Part shown: positions 53,249 through 62,425 of the stretch, piece by piece | Position numbering within the stretch: position 1 is the stretch's first letter | Layout of the letters: each line of letters starts with the position of its first letter | Assembly (NCBI GenBank): GCA_947476485.1 | Contig: CANJQU010000001.1 | Span: 1 to 64,000, forward strand | Source of the DNA: Chitinophagaceae bacterium | Lineage (GTDB): Bacteria; Bacteroidota; Bacteroidia; Chitinophagales; Chitinophagaceae | Length of the DNA: 64,000 nt | Direction of reading: 5' to 3' | Translations under genes and position numbers: made by a program | Notes under the pieces: model-generated | Told to the model about the DNA's origin: nothing | The model's input: the letters and a program-made list of their open reading frames with translations, nothing else | Database searches by the model: none

Positions 53249-54250
53249 TCACTTCCTGTTCACTTTTTGTAGTTTGTTTATATCATTTTCTATTTCTTTC
53301 AGGCTTTGTTCGTGTGCTATTATATTTTGTTGCGCTTTATATTTGACCAATTCATCGTTTGATTTTTGCAATGCCATTTCGTGGCTTATTTTCCCTGCAT
53401 GAGTGAGGAGTTCCCTGCCATTCAGTTGTAAAATACTATCAAGCCTGCTTATCCAGTCATTCATATACATTGGTGTGCGTTGCTGTGCCATAGTTTCTGC
53501 AAATGCCAGGTATTGCTCTACCAGTAGCCCTAACAGTTTTATTTCGTCTTCATTGAGGTAGTTTTTAGCTATGGAAATATCTGATCTGGTGATTTTTTCG
53601 GGTAACTTCTTGTCACAGGATCGCATCCCGAGCAATGGCAAAGAAGCATCAACTCTGCGATAAACCAGTTCAGCAGCAGTTTGGGAACTTATCGCCCAAA
53701 GCAATTTATTCTGAACCACTTTAAAAAACTCAATCGTTTTTTCGTCTTTGGGGTCGTAATCAATACTGGTTGTATAGATGTCTTTTATTTTCTGATAAAA
53801 GAAACGTTCCGAAAGACGTATTTCACGAATGCGACCCTGTAGTTCATCAAAGTAATTCATGGAATTACCTGATTTGAAACGGTCATCGTTTAAGGCGAAT
53901 CCCTTAATGATATACTCTTTTAGTCTTTGGGTTGCCCAAATGCGGAACTGGGTTCCTTGCGGTGACTTTACCCTATAACCAACAGATATTATTACATCTA
54001 AGCCGTAATGATTAGTGTCATAAGTTTTTCCGTCTTCCGCAGTATGTCGGAAATTCCGACATACTAAATGTTCCTCCAATTCTCCTTCTTTGAATATATT
54101 TTGTATGTGTTCAGTTATGGTACTTCTCCCTTTGCCGAATAATTCAGCCATCTGATTTTGAGTAAGCCACACAGTTTCCTCCTCAAGCCTTACATCTATT
54201 TTGATGTTGCCTTCCTGATTTTGGTAGATAAGTATTTCGCCTGTGTTCAT
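53249..54250 (-). CDS. RhuM-family protein
   Basis: A 333-residue protein of the virulence-protein RhuM family (unknown biochemical activity, named from a Salmonella pathogenicity island). The N-terminal half has ETVWLTQNQMAELFGKGRST, a helix-turn-helix-like DNA-binding start, then DTNHYGLDVIISVGYRVKSP and GTQFRIWATQRLKEYIIKGF, the family core. A C-terminal helical tail rich in Lys and Gln may be coiled coil. Such genes often accompany restriction or toxin-antitoxin modules; here it stands alone between a structured repeat and a gene-free region, which suggests transfer. Confidence 0.88.
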   Translation of the reverse strand: MNTGEILIYQNQEGNIKIDVRLEEETVWLTQNQMAELFGKGRSTITEHIQNIFKEGELEEHLVCRNFRHTAEDGKTYDTNHYGLDVIISVGYRVKSPQGTQFRIWATQRLKEYIIKGFALNDDRFKSGNSMNYFDELQGRIREIRLSERFFYQKIKDIYTTSIDYDPKDEKTIEFFKVVQNKLLWAISSQTAAELVYRRVDASLPLLGMRSCDKKLPEKITRSDISIAKNYLNEDEIKLLGLLVEQYLAFAETMAQQRTPMYMNDWISRLDSILQLNGRELLTHAGKISHEMALQKSNDELVKYKAQQNIIAHEQSLKEIENDINKLQKVNRK

Positions 54251-54275
54251 GCTTCCGTTTTCGTAAGGGTTTTCA

Positions 54276-54283
54276 CAAAGTTA
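54276..54283 (-). promoter_or_regulatory. -7 promoter box of the RhuM gene
   Basis: The minus strand reads TAACTTTG, 25 nt before the ATG at 54250. Confidence 0.45.
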
Positions 54284-54345
54284 GTGCCATACGTGATGTG
54301 TTGGTAAGAAAAAATCCGACAAATTGTCTGAATCGGAATTTGCTG

Positions 54346-54369
54346 AACCTGCCTGACGGCAGGCAGGTT
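54346..54369. repeat. CCTGCCTG palindrome in a gene-free stretch
   Basis: AACCTGCCTG (54346-54355) and CAGGCAGGTT (54360-54369) with a 4-nt loop; kin to 1240 and 20787. The 625-nt gap 54251-54875 holds no convincing gene. A short open frame at ~54373-54474 (starting EFDVIRFNRDRKSLAM) could be a decayed fragment, but I cannot place it. Confidence 0.6.
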
Positions 54370-54875
54370 TTAGAATTTGACGTGATACGTTTTAACCGCG
54401 ATCGCAAATCCCTGGCCATGGCATTCGGATTGGAAATGGAACGGATAAAGGACTCAAAATCGCTTCTGCAATGAAGAGTGGATATTTGATGTAGCGCCTA
54501 TTCTCATTGCTCTCGGTCATGCAGCCGCGGCCGGCAAGCAATGGCCTACCCAAAGCAAGGACTAACCAAACTTACGCCTGTGGCAAATAGAATACCACCA
54601 TACAAGAAAAAACGTAAGTAGCAAGATCTGGCAAACCTGTTTGGGAGTGTCACACGTTATATCCGCTACCCCCTGAAAACGCTTATAATTGAAATCTTCA
54701 TTGCTATATCTAAAACGGGCAGCCATACCCATTTACACGCAATAGGTTATGCTAAATGTCCAAAACACAATTTGAGTATTCCGTAAAGTAAAAGCGGAAT
54801 TACAGCGATTGCGATACAAGCAACAACTATTGCCAAAATAAATTTGAGAATGAGTTTAAAGGTGTAAATAATAAG

Positions 54876-56543
54876 TTACCTTTTCTCCAGCTTCAGCACC
54901 TGCTGCTGTGTAGCGGAATTAGCTTTGAGGATGTAGAGACCGGCAGCCAGCCCGGGGATGGTAATGGTAAATGGGGTATTGTAACCTTTCTGCAAATGAT
55001 AAGTCACCGAGAAAACACGACGACCTGCCATATCTGTGAGACGGAAATCTACGTTGCCTGAGACTGCCGGGGAAACGGCCAGTTTTAGGCCCTCGTCAAA
55101 CGGATTAGGGGTAGCCAGCACCCAGTTGTCGGCGGTGAATGGAGATGGTGTATCCAGCACATTCAGCATCTGTGAGGTGCACTCAAAATTGGGGATGCCG
55201 TACCCGATTTGCGGTCCCGGGCTGGTATATCGACTGGCGCATTTAATAATTGCCTGCCTTATCTGTGCCGGGGTTGCGGTAGGGTTCCCCTGCCAAAGGG
55301 AGGCTGCCCAACCTGCTATCTGCGGAGTAGAAAAAGAGGTGCCGTTCTCGCTGCCATAGCCGGATGCGGTAAATACATTAGCCGGCTGTCCCACTGCGCA
55401 TACATCGGGCTTCACCTTGCCTGCTGCATTAGGTCCGTAACCACTTGTTGCGGCGTTGATAAGGGTGCCAGGGTCTACGGAGCCAATGGTCAGCGCACTG
55501 TCGGCATCGCCGGGTGTCAGTATCTTATTCCATGAGCCGGCACCTTCGTTGCCTGCCGTAGCAACTACAAGCATACCTTTTTGTGTAGCCATGTTGGCCG
55601 CTCTAGCCGGAATTGTGGTCTTGCCGTCAAACTCTGTCGCGAAATTGAAATTGTCGGCCGCATTGTTGAATGTGTTGTAACCAAGCGATGTGGTAACAAT
55701 ATCCGCGCCAATGCTGTCGGCCCGCTCAATGCCGCAAAGCATGTTGAGCGTTTCTATGAGTTGCTCGGAGTTGTCGTCTTCCGTCACATAGAGCGCATAT
55801 GAGGCGAGCGGCGCTGAGCCTACAAAGGTATCGGGCACATAGCCAGCCATTGTAGAAAGTACGCTGGTGCCATGCGTGTCGTAAGAATATACAAAGTTGC
55901 TGTTAAGTGTGAAATTATGCTCATCCAGCACCCGTCCGGCTGCTCTGAGACTATCAAAACCAGGATGCGTATCGGTACCCAGGAAGCCGGCATCCAGCAC
56001 CGCTATCAGTTTGCCTGCACCGGTATAGCCCTTGTCATAAAGATAGTTGCCGTTTACTACATCGGTCTGGAGCCACGTTATGCCATAAAAAACATTGTCG
56101 GCAGAGGCAGTCCTCTGCGCTACAGCGCCCGCGTTACCGGTAGCATTAGTGTGCCGGTGGTGTAAAAAGGTGGAGTAATAGCCAACCAGTTTCGAGCTGC
56201 GAACGAATGCCTTGCCATCCAGAGCATGTATCTGTGCGGAGTCGGAAAGCAGTATGACACAAAGATTCATCCAACGGGATGTTGCGTGCAGGGTACCTCC
56301 TGTAAGGGCGATTACACTGTCTATGTAAGTGTGGTTGACCGGAAGGTCGGTGCTGTCAACGGATATTCCCTGTGTCGTGCGCCTTGTCAACGCTCCCGGC
56401 GAAAGATAAGCTGACGGACTGCTGAGACTGTAAGGGGTATTGTTCTTATCGGTGAAATTGACCTGGTAAGCATATTGTTGTGCACCCGCGGTAACAACCT
56501 GCAACAATGCAAGAGCAACAAACAACTCCACCCGCCATTTCAT
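54876..56543 (-). CDS. Subtilisin-like (S8) protease with T9SS sorting domain
   Basis: A 555-residue secreted protease. Signal peptide 1-21; a propeptide region to about 150; catalytic Asp184 in AVLDAGF, His224 in DTHGTSVLSTMAG, oxyanion Asn332 in AGNEG, and Ser403 in NGTSFSTPQIAGW. The C-terminal ~78 residues (from ATPNPFDEGLKL to QQVLKLEKR) are a type A sorting domain with LTDMAGRRVF and GLAAGLYILK. It should be exported by the T9SS and act on peptides outside the cell. It lies 2 nt after the upstream lipoprotein gene's stop, likely co-transcribed. Confidence 0.92.
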   Translation of the reverse strand: MKWRVELFVALALLQVVTAGAQQYAYQVNFTDKNNTPYSLSSPSAYLSPGALTRRTTQGISVDSTDLPVNHTYIDSVIALTGGTLHATSRWMNLCVILLSDSAQIHALDGKAFVRSSKLVGYYSTFLHHRHTNATGNAGAVAQRTASADNVFYGITWLQTDVVNGNYLYDKGYTGAGKLIAVLDAGFLGTDTHPGFDSLRAAGRVLDEHNFTLNSNFVYSYDTHGTSVLSTMAGYVPDTFVGSAPLASYALYVTEDDNSEQLIETLNMLCGIERADSIGADIVTTSLGYNTFNNAADNFNFATEFDGKTTIPARAANMATQKGMLVVATAGNEGAGSWNKILTPGDADSALTIGSVDPGTLINAATSGYGPNAAGKVKPDVCAVGQPANVFTASGYGSENGTSFSTPQIAGWAASLWQGNPTATPAQIRQAIIKCASRYTSPGPQIGYGIPNFECTSQMLNVLDTPSPFTADNWVLATPNPFDEGLKLAVSPAVSGNVDFRLTDMAGRRVFSVTYHLQKGYNTPFTITIPGLAAGLYILKANSATQQQVLKLEKR

Positions 56544-56545
56544 AA

Positions 56546-57331
56546 TTAATTATATTCTATAGCCCTCATGATCACAGTAAACCCATTCCAGCAACTGGCA
56601 TTATTTGCATTCCAGGTATAGTGTGTCCATTCTTTGTACACCATGCCCACATTGTACGCATAAACTTCCTTAGCAAAAGTGCGGTAGCCGGCAACGCCAG
56701 AGTCAACATTGGTGTAGTTGACATTCTCGTTATTCTCCAGCACCGAAACAGTGTTGTCGAAGTTGACGCGGCCATTGAAATAAGAAAGGTGGTAGTCCTG
56801 GTAGCGGTAGTTCCAGTTCTTAAGGTAAGAGAAAGTTGCATCGTTCACCTGGGCATATTTGTTGCCCTTCCATACATAGCCATTGCTGATCGGGAAGATG
56901 AGCTTAACATACTGGGTGCGGTCCTGTGTATAAAGCAGGCTTTGGGTAACCGGGGCCGTAAGGTCTAATATTGGAGTTTGGGTAGGTGTGATCAGAATTA
57001 CACTATTCGGTTCCCAATATCCTCCGGGATAGGGACGGGAATAAACATCCATTATATAAGAAAGCCTGTTGTCGGCATCCCTGAAAGTATCGTCGATAGA
57101 GTATTTGATCTGCGATTTGATCTCGTAGCGTGCGCAGGTATCGATCCCGAAATAATTACTCCCAGTACCAAAAAAGTAGACTGAGTCCACCTCGTAGGTC
57201 ACATAATGGCCTAATTTGATCGGAAAATAATTGAGTGTTGGGTCGGAAGTGTTTTGCTTGCTTTTTTTACAAGAGAAGGCAGCAAAACAGATAGCTACCA
57301 ACAATACACCAGATAAAATCTTTTTATACAT
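56546..57331 (-). CDS. Lipoprotein of unknown function upstream of the subtilase
   Basis: A 261-residue predicted lipoprotein. The start at 57331 (MYKKILSGVLLVAICFAAF) leads to the lipobox FSC. The mature part begins KKSKQNTSDPTLNYFPIKLG and contains many Tyr and Asn in beta-strand patterns, with LGHYVTYEVDSVYF near the start, a form shared by Bacteroidota surface lipoproteins of unknown role. Its stop is 2 nt before the subtilase ATG, so the two probably share a transcript and may work together at the surface. Confidence 0.65.
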   Translation of the reverse strand: MYKKILSGVLLVAICFAAFSCKKSKQNTSDPTLNYFPIKLGHYVTYEVDSVYFFGTGSNYFGIDTCARYEIKSQIKYSIDDTFRDADNRLSYIMDVYSRPYPGGYWEPNSVILITPTQTPILDLTAPVTQSLLYTQDRTQYVKLIFPISNGYVWKGNKYAQVNDATFSYLKNWNYRYQDYHLSYFNGRVNFDNTVSVLENNENVNYTNVDSGVAGYRTFAKEVYAYNVGMVYKEWTHYTWNANNASCWNGFTVIMRAIEYN

Positions 57332-57543
57332 AATACGCCGGCTACAATATTTCACGTAAATATAAATAAAGAATCGAAATAAGCTAGAAATACTTACAAA
57401 AAAGGTGTGGATAACGTAAGTTGATAAGTGATAAGTTGATAAGTGATCGGTTGGCAAGTTGATGGGTGATGAGGTGAAAGGCGATATGTTGATATGTGTT
57501 CCTCTGCCGAAAACGGCTTTTCAACCCATCAACTGCTCACTTT

Positions 57544-58635
57544 TTACATTTTCTGAATGATGCCGCCTGCAACCACATCATCACCTTCGTATATTACTGC
57601 AGACTGGCCGGGGGCTATGCTGCTTACCGAATGCCTGAAGCTAACGTGAATGCCGCCATCGATATTAGTGAGTACACTATCGGTGCCCGGGTCGCGGTAA
57701 CGGATCTTGGTTATTGCCTCCATATTATCGGGTATGGAAGCATATTTTCCCATATTGAGACCACGCACCATCATTTCGCTCTGCTGCAATTCATGCACTT
57801 CGCCCAGCACCACCGTATTCGTTTCGGGAAGGATATTAGTTACAAACATGGGTTTGCCCAGGGCCACTTCCAGTCCTTTTCTCTGACCAATTGTGTAAAA
57901 AGGGTAACCACTGTGTTTGCCTACCTTAGTGCCGTCTGTTAATATAAAATCGCCGTCTTTTACCCTTTCTTCCAGTCCGGCTACGTTCCTTTTCAGGAAT
58001 CCACGGTAGTCATTATCAGGGACAAAGCAAATTTCGTAGCTCTCAGCTTTTTTTGCCAGTTCGGCGTAACCCATATCGTGGGCAATCTGGCGCACTTCGG
58101 TTTTAAGCAGGTCGCCAAGCGGGTATATGCTGCGGCTCAGGCAGTCCTGGCCCAGACCCCATAGTACATAGCTCTGGTCTTTAGTGAGATCCCTTGCCTT
58201 TGAAAGCACGTGCCTGCCATTTTCTTCGCGCACCTTTACGTAGTGCCCGGTAGCTATGAACTCACAGTCCAGCGAATTGGCGCGTTTCAGCAGTGCAGAC
58301 CATTTGATATGGGTATTGCATAGCACGCATGGGTTAGGTGTGCGACCGGCTATATACTCCTCTACGAAATTATTGACCACATGGTCGCCGAATTCTTCCC
58401 TGATGTCCAGCACATAATGTGGAAATCCATGTTCCACTGCAGCCATCCGTGCGTCATTGAATGAATCGAGATTGCAGCAGCCGGTCTCTTTCTTACCGCC
58501 GCCTGCCGATGCATAATCCCATGTTTTCATGGTGATCCCTACCACCTCGTAACCCTGCTCGTGGAGCATGAGGGCGCTAACGGTACTGTCTATACCACCG
58601 CTCATTGCCACCAAAACCTTTCCTTTCCTGCTCAT
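57544..58635 (-). CDS. mnmA: tRNA 2-thiouridine(34) synthase
   Basis: A 363-residue ATP-dependent thiolase modifying U34 of Lys, Glu and Gln tRNAs. The PP-loop is SGGIDSTVSA near the N-terminus; the two catalytic Cys lie in TPNPCVLCN and ESYEICFVPD; FYTIGQRKGLEVALG and the beta-barrel C-terminus complete it. The start at 58635 (MSRKGKVLVAM) is set by the PP-loop spacing. It is divergent from the ATL-like gene at 58772. Confidence 0.96.
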   Translation of the reverse strand: MSRKGKVLVAMSGGIDSTVSALMLHEQGYEVVGITMKTWDYASAGGGKKETGCCNLDSFNDARMAAVEHGFPHYVLDIREEFGDHVVNNFVEEYIAGRTPNPCVLCNTHIKWSALLKRANSLDCEFIATGHYVKVREENGRHVLSKARDLTKDQSYVLWGLGQDCLSRSIYPLGDLLKTEVRQIAHDMGYAELAKKAESYEICFVPDNDYRGFLKRNVAGLEERVKDGDFILTDGTKVGKHSGYPFYTIGQRKGLEVALGKPMFVTNILPETNTVVLGEVHELQQSEMMVRGLNMGKYASIPDNMEAITKIRYRDPGTDSVLTNIDGGIHVSFRHSVSSIAPGQSAVIYEGDDVVAGGIIQKM

Positions 58636-58745
58636 AACAAGGTGCGAAGGTACGAATAACAAAAGAATTAGGGATTTGAAGTGCTTATAGGCCGATAATC
58701 AGCGGTTAGGTGATCCCTGTCACTCAATTGGGACGGACCGTTTGT

Positions 58746-58753
58746 TACTTTTG
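58746..58753 (+). promoter_or_regulatory. -7 promoter box of the ATL-like gene
   Basis: TACTTTTG matches TAnnTTTG, 18 nt before the ATG at 58772; a TTG at 58728-58730 is nearer than the usual -33 spacing. Confidence 0.45.
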
Positions 58754-58771
58754 CAAATTCAATAGCGGAAT

Positions 58772-59191
58772 ATGGCATATCAACGTAAAACATGGCGTGA
58801 GAAAATGAACAACGGCCATTTATGGAAGGTTGAAGTATTGGATAAGAAGTTTGCTGATATGCCCGAAGGTGCCACGATGCTGGTGGCCACACCCGTGATT
58901 GTGGCTGATTATATACGCAACATACCGAAGGGAACGGCTACTTCGTTGCAACAAATGCGGAGAGACCTGGCGGCTGAATACAATGCGCAGTATTGCTGCC
59001 CGGTAACATCTGGTATTTTCTTGAGGATAGTGGCAGAGGCCGCTTATGAGGATTATTTAGCTGGTATGCCATTGAAAAAGATAACACCATTCTGGCGTGT
59101 GATAGACAGCAAGGCACCGGTAGCAAAGAAACTGACATTCGGCACCGAATTTATTAAAGAGCAGCGGACCAAGGAAGGTTTGCCGTTTTAG
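58772..59191 (+). CDS. MGMT/ATL-like DNA-binding protein without acceptor Cys
   Basis: A 139-residue protein resembling the alkyltransferase-like (ATL/MGMT family) group common in Bacteroidota: KTWREKMNNGHLWKVEVLDKK start, IPKGTATSLQQMRRDLAAEY where MGMT has its helix-turn-helix, CCPVTSGIFLRIVAEAAYED, then ITPFWRVIDS where MGMT has PCHRV. The acceptor Cys and His are Phe and Trp, so it cannot transfer alkyl groups. ATLs bind O6-alkylguanine and recruit nucleotide excision repair, a likely role. The paralogous CCP motif is retained, function unknown. Confidence 0.7.
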   Translation: MAYQRKTWREKMNNGHLWKVEVLDKKFADMPEGATMLVATPVIVADYIRNIPKGTATSLQQMRRDLAAEYNAQYCCPVTSGIFLRIVAEAAYEDYLAGMPLKKITPFWRVIDSKAPVAKKLTFGTEFIKEQRTKEGLPF

Positions 59192-59205
59192 TAAAGAAAT
59201 ACCGC

Positions 59206-59559
59206 TCAGTACATATGCTGCTGCCTGCTTTTGTTTTGCCAGCCGGCGTCACTTTTGTATTCTGTAAAATAGATGACGAGTTGGGCATCGCTCTTATAGT
59301 CGGTGAAATATATCTTCTTTTTGGCGTCACTTTGATATTCGGTAAAATACCAGATGCCATTATTACCATCTGCATCGCTTTTGTACTGAGTTTTATATAC
59401 TACCAGGTCCGCATCGCTTTTGTACTTAGTAACATATACCTTCACATTCGCATCGCTGGAGTATTTTGTGGAATACACAACCTGGCCGATTGCGCTAAAA
59501 CCGGGTAGTAAGATAACAGCAATAAAAACAAATATGTGCGAATACTTTTGTAGTAACAT
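59206..59559 (-). CDS. Exported protein of six 13-residue YKSDA repeats
   Basis: A 117-residue protein: signal peptide (VFIAVILLPGFSAIG) then six near-identical units, Y-x-T-(K/Q/E/D)-Y-(K/Q/S)-S-D-A, at residues 29-37, 42-50, 55-63, 71-79, 84-92 and 97-105 (steps 13, 13, 16, 13, 13). This matches the DUF6150 type as I recall it. Alternating Tyr and Asp-Ala turns suggest a small beta-solenoid or a metal-binding surface; no catalysis is implied. It is convergent with the ATL-like gene and divergent from ispD. Confidence 0.75.
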   Translation of the reverse strand: MLLQKYSHIFVFIAVILLPGFSAIGQVVYSTKYSSDANVKVYVTKYKSDADLVVYKTQYKSDADGNNGIWYFTEYQSDAKKKIYFTDYKSDAQLVIYFTEYKSDAGWQNKSRQQHMY

Positions 59560-59612
59560 AGAATTATGTTTTTTTGTGACCTAAACTCTGTCCCCTCTTA
59601 AAAGTATACACT

Positions 59613-60293
59613 ATGAGTGAAATAAAAAAATATGCAGTGATAGTTGCCGGCGGCCGCGGCATGCGCATGGGTGCTGCCGTACCTAAGCAGTTCCTTCCAT
59701 TGTTAGGTAAGCCGTTACTATGTTATGCTATACAGGCTTTCGCAGCTACTATTCGTGGTATCAACATTATTCTTGTTCTGCCTACAGATCAGTTGAACAG
59801 TGCAAAAACAGTGCTGAAGTCATACCTGGGCAACATTGATGTGACAACGGTTGCCGGTGGCAATACGCGTTATGAAAGCGTTCAAAACGGACTGGCAAAA
59901 GTGAATAATGACGGTGTGGTGTTTGTGCATGACGGCGTACGGCCGCTGCTCTCCCCAGACCTGATACAACGCTGCTACCACCAGGCAATGGAAAAAGGCA
60001 GCGCTATACCTGTGGTGCCGGTTATGGAGAGCATCCGGATAATTGAGAACGATAGCTCAAGGTCTATTAACCGTGAGCAGCTCCGTATCATCCAGACGCC
60101 ACAGACATTTCTTACCAAGATCATTCTTCCCGCATTCCGGCAGGACTACCAGCCTTCGTTTACCGATGAGGCGAACGTTGTAGAGTCGCATGGCACAACC
60201 GTGCATCTTATCAATGGGGCAATGGAGAATATAAAAGTTACAACCCCCGAGGATATGCTTATTGCTGAAACCTTGCTTAAGGTAAGTGCGTAG
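59613..60293 (+). CDS. ispD: 2-C-methyl-D-erythritol 4-phosphate cytidylyltransferase
   Basis: A 226-residue MEP-pathway enzyme forming CDP-methylerythritol. VAGGRGMRMGAAVPKQF is the CTP-binding loop; VHDGVRPLLSPDLI and the late GMENIKVTTPEDM-like stretch (AMENIKVTTPEDML) are the family signature. It supports isoprenoid synthesis by the MEP route. It is followed on the same strand by a hypothetical exported protein gene after 56 nt. Confidence 0.95.
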   Translation: MSEIKKYAVIVAGGRGMRMGAAVPKQFLPLLGKPLLCYAIQAFAATIRGINIILVLPTDQLNSAKTVLKSYLGNIDVTTVAGGNTRYESVQNGLAKVNNDGVVFVHDGVRPLLSPDLIQRCYHQAMEKGSAIPVVPVMESIRIIENDSSRSINREQLRIIQTPQTFLTKIILPAFRQDYQPSFTDEANVVESHGTTVHLINGAMENIKVTTPEDMLIAETLLKVSA

Positions 60294-60349
60294 TAAGTTG
60301 ATACGTTTGGCTTAGGGTTTCTTTTCACCGAACCTTCGTATTTTTATGC

Positions 60350-61330
60350 ATGACCCGGTTGGTTAGTACCGCACTACCTTTTAGCCCTGTGAAGCAGATA
60401 CAGAGGAATATTTTATATTTTTTGCTGCTTATTGCTGCAAGCTCGTTGCACGGCTATGCCCATGCTCAAAGGCTGGATACAGGCAGTATTTTCAGCCAGC
60501 CGATACAGATGGATGAGGTTATAGTGAAAAGCGGCTTTGACGTAAACGCATTCATTCGCCGGGTTCAGACCGACACCACGTTTTACAAGGCATTCAGGAG
60601 CATGCACCTTATTGAATATAGCGCCGTAAATAGCTTCCTGGTTTTTGACAGAAAAGAACAGGTGGTGGCATCTATGGATAGCAGGACAAAACAGTTGAGG
60701 GCCAATGGCTGCCGTACCACCAAAGTGCTGGAGCAAAAAACTACAGGAGATTTTTTTAAGCGAAACGGGGAATACAACTATTACACCGCCGAACTGTTCG
60801 CCTATCTTTTCCTTGCCCCAAGCCCGGTATGTGGCGAGAACGACATTGTCGCAGGTGCGATGGACGCACGGGGAAAAGGACAAAAAGAAAAAAGCAAGTA
60901 CGAACTGAAGCAGCTTATATTCAACCCCGGAGCCAAGGTAAGCGGGGTGCCTTTTATGGGAGACCGTGCATCAATATTTGAGGCCGGGGAAGCGGAGAAA
61001 TACAGCTTCAAAATAGAGCAGCAGGAATATGAAGGGCAAAGCTGCTATGTATTCAGGATCATGCCAAAATCGGGTTATGAGCGGGCGGTTATTTATGATG
61101 AATTGAGCACATGGTTCAGAAAAAGTGATTATAGTATTGTGGCGCGGGACTATACACTGTCCTATCACACGCTGGTCTATGATTTTGATGTGCGCATGAA
61201 GGTGCGCACTAAAGAGATTGGGGGCAGGCTATATCCCACGAGCATAGCTTACGATGGTAACTGGCATGTGCTCACTAAAAAAAGAGAGCGGGTGAAGTTT
61301 ACAGTGGAAATAGCCCCCCAGGTGCAATGA
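60350..61330 (+). CDS. Exported protein of unknown function
   Basis: A 326-residue protein with a basic start and a hydrophobic signal (ILYFLLLIAASSLHGYAHA, then QRLDTG). The mature part begins SIFSQPIQMDEVIVKSGFDV, with a RRVQTDTTFYKAFRSMHLIE segment; the C-terminal half is beta-rich (YVFRIMPKSGYERAVIYDEL, then TWFRKSDYSIVARDYTLSYH). It has the look of a Bacteroidota periplasmic or outer-membrane protein with a LolA/LolB-like fold, but I cannot name the family. It may be co-transcribed with ispD. Confidence 0.6.
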   Translation: MTRLVSTALPFSPVKQIQRNILYFLLLIAASSLHGYAHAQRLDTGSIFSQPIQMDEVIVKSGFDVNAFIRRVQTDTTFYKAFRSMHLIEYSAVNSFLVFDRKEQVVASMDSRTKQLRANGCRTTKVLEQKTTGDFFKRNGEYNYYTAELFAYLFLAPSPVCGENDIVAGAMDARGKGQKEKSKYELKQLIFNPGAKVSGVPFMGDRASIFEAGEAEKYSFKIEQQEYEGQSCYVFRIMPKSGYERAVIYDELSTWFRKSDYSIVARDYTLSYHTLVYDFDVRMKVRTKEIGGRLYPTSIAYDGNWHVLTKKRERVKFTVEIAPQVQ

Positions 61331-61514
61331 TATTTTTTTTCGAACCCGCATCAGGCGGGAGCTGAGTGAACGTTGCGTATTGAAATTTTTTACCGGAGTT
61401 ATACGTATTTTTTTGCCGCGGTAGGATTGCTTAGTGAAACGTTAAATCGGAATAATTTGCGCTCGTTTTTCTCGGGTATATACTTAACTTTACGTAACAA
61501 TTTCTAAACAACTT

Positions 61515-62294
61515 ATGAATAACTACAATCAACAGGAATTCTCTGACTATACAGTTATAAATAGTCAGCAGGCTACCGGCACGGGCACGGTTGCCAAAAA
61601 ATTTGTTGCAAACGTCTTTGCATGGATGTTCGTAGCATTGGGGATATCAGCTCTTTTTGCGGTTCTTTTTACTTACAACGCGGATCTGCGCAGCGTGATG
61701 TTTGAGACACACATGCTGAGAAGTGGTGTACTTGCGACCGGAATGACCGGGCTGGGTATGTTTATTTCTTTTGTGCCGATCGTATTTGTGCTGGTGATGT
61801 CGTTTGCTTTCCAGCGCCTGTCTGCACCGCTGCTTACGTTGTTCTTCCTGCTGTATGCTACAACAATGGGAATGAGCCTCAGTGTCCTTTTGTTCGTCTA
61901 TACTACGAGCTCTGTGGTCGGCTGTTTTGGTGCGGCATCTGTAATGTTCGGTGTCATGGCATTTATGGGCTATACTACTGAAAAGGACCTCACTTCGTTT
62001 GGGCGTTTATTAACGATGGGCCTTATAGGCATACTGGTTGCCAGCCTCATTAATATGTTCATGCATAGCTCTGGTATGAGCTACATCATCAGCATAGTGG
62101 GTGTGGCAGTATTCACGGGCCTTACAGCCTATGACACGCAAAAGATAAAGCGCATAGGTGCAGGTCTTGAGTATGAAGGTACATCTGCAAATGACACTAA
62201 GAAACTGGCGCTTATGGGTGCGCTGAACCTTTATCTCGACTTCATTAACCTGTTCATCATGTTGGTGCGGCTTTTTGGAGACAGAAGGAATTAA
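61515..62294 (+). CDS. Bax inhibitor-1/YccA-family membrane protein
   Basis: A 259-residue protein with seven predicted helices. FVANVFAWMFVALGISALFA near the N-terminus, MSLSVLLFVYTTSSVVGCFG in the middle, and LTAYDTQKIKRIG followed by ALNLYLDFINLFIMLVRLFG at the end are BI-1/YccA signatures. Family members are pH-sensitive Ca2+ leak channels or modulators of membrane proteolysis (YccA inhibits FtsH). An intrinsic terminator follows at 62330. Confidence 0.9.
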   Translation: MNNYNQQEFSDYTVINSQQATGTGTVAKKFVANVFAWMFVALGISALFAVLFTYNADLRSVMFETHMLRSGVLATGMTGLGMFISFVPIVFVLVMSFAFQRLSAPLLTLFFLLYATTMGMSLSVLLFVYTTSSVVGCFGAASVMFGVMAFMGYTTEKDLTSFGRLLTMGLIGILVASLINMFMHSSGMSYIISIVGVAVFTGLTAYDTQKIKRIGAGLEYEGTSANDTKKLALMGALNLYLDFINLFIMLVRLFGDRRN

Positions 62295-62329
62295 TGAATC
62301 CGGAGTTCTAAAACAACAAATTGCAAAGT

Positions 62330-62363
62330 ATCGGGCCGTCTTAACAGATGGCCTGATTTTTTT
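62330..62363 (+). terminator. Intrinsic terminator after the BI-1 gene
   Basis: ATCGGGCCGTC (62330-62340) pairs with GATGGCCTGAT (62347-62357) over 11 bp with two G-T wobbles, followed by a T-run. Confidence 0.8.
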
Positions 62364-62425
62364 ATACGATTAGAGAATGAATTTATTGCAGTAACATCAA
62401 CTTTTCAACCTTTTAACATACATCC

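Noticed and set aside
57410..57540. Iteron array from AAGTTGATAAGTGAT-like repeats
   Set aside because: Spacing is irregular, and similar TCAACTTTT-type tracts occur before other genes (10715, 62398); looks like a simple-sequence habit of the genome.
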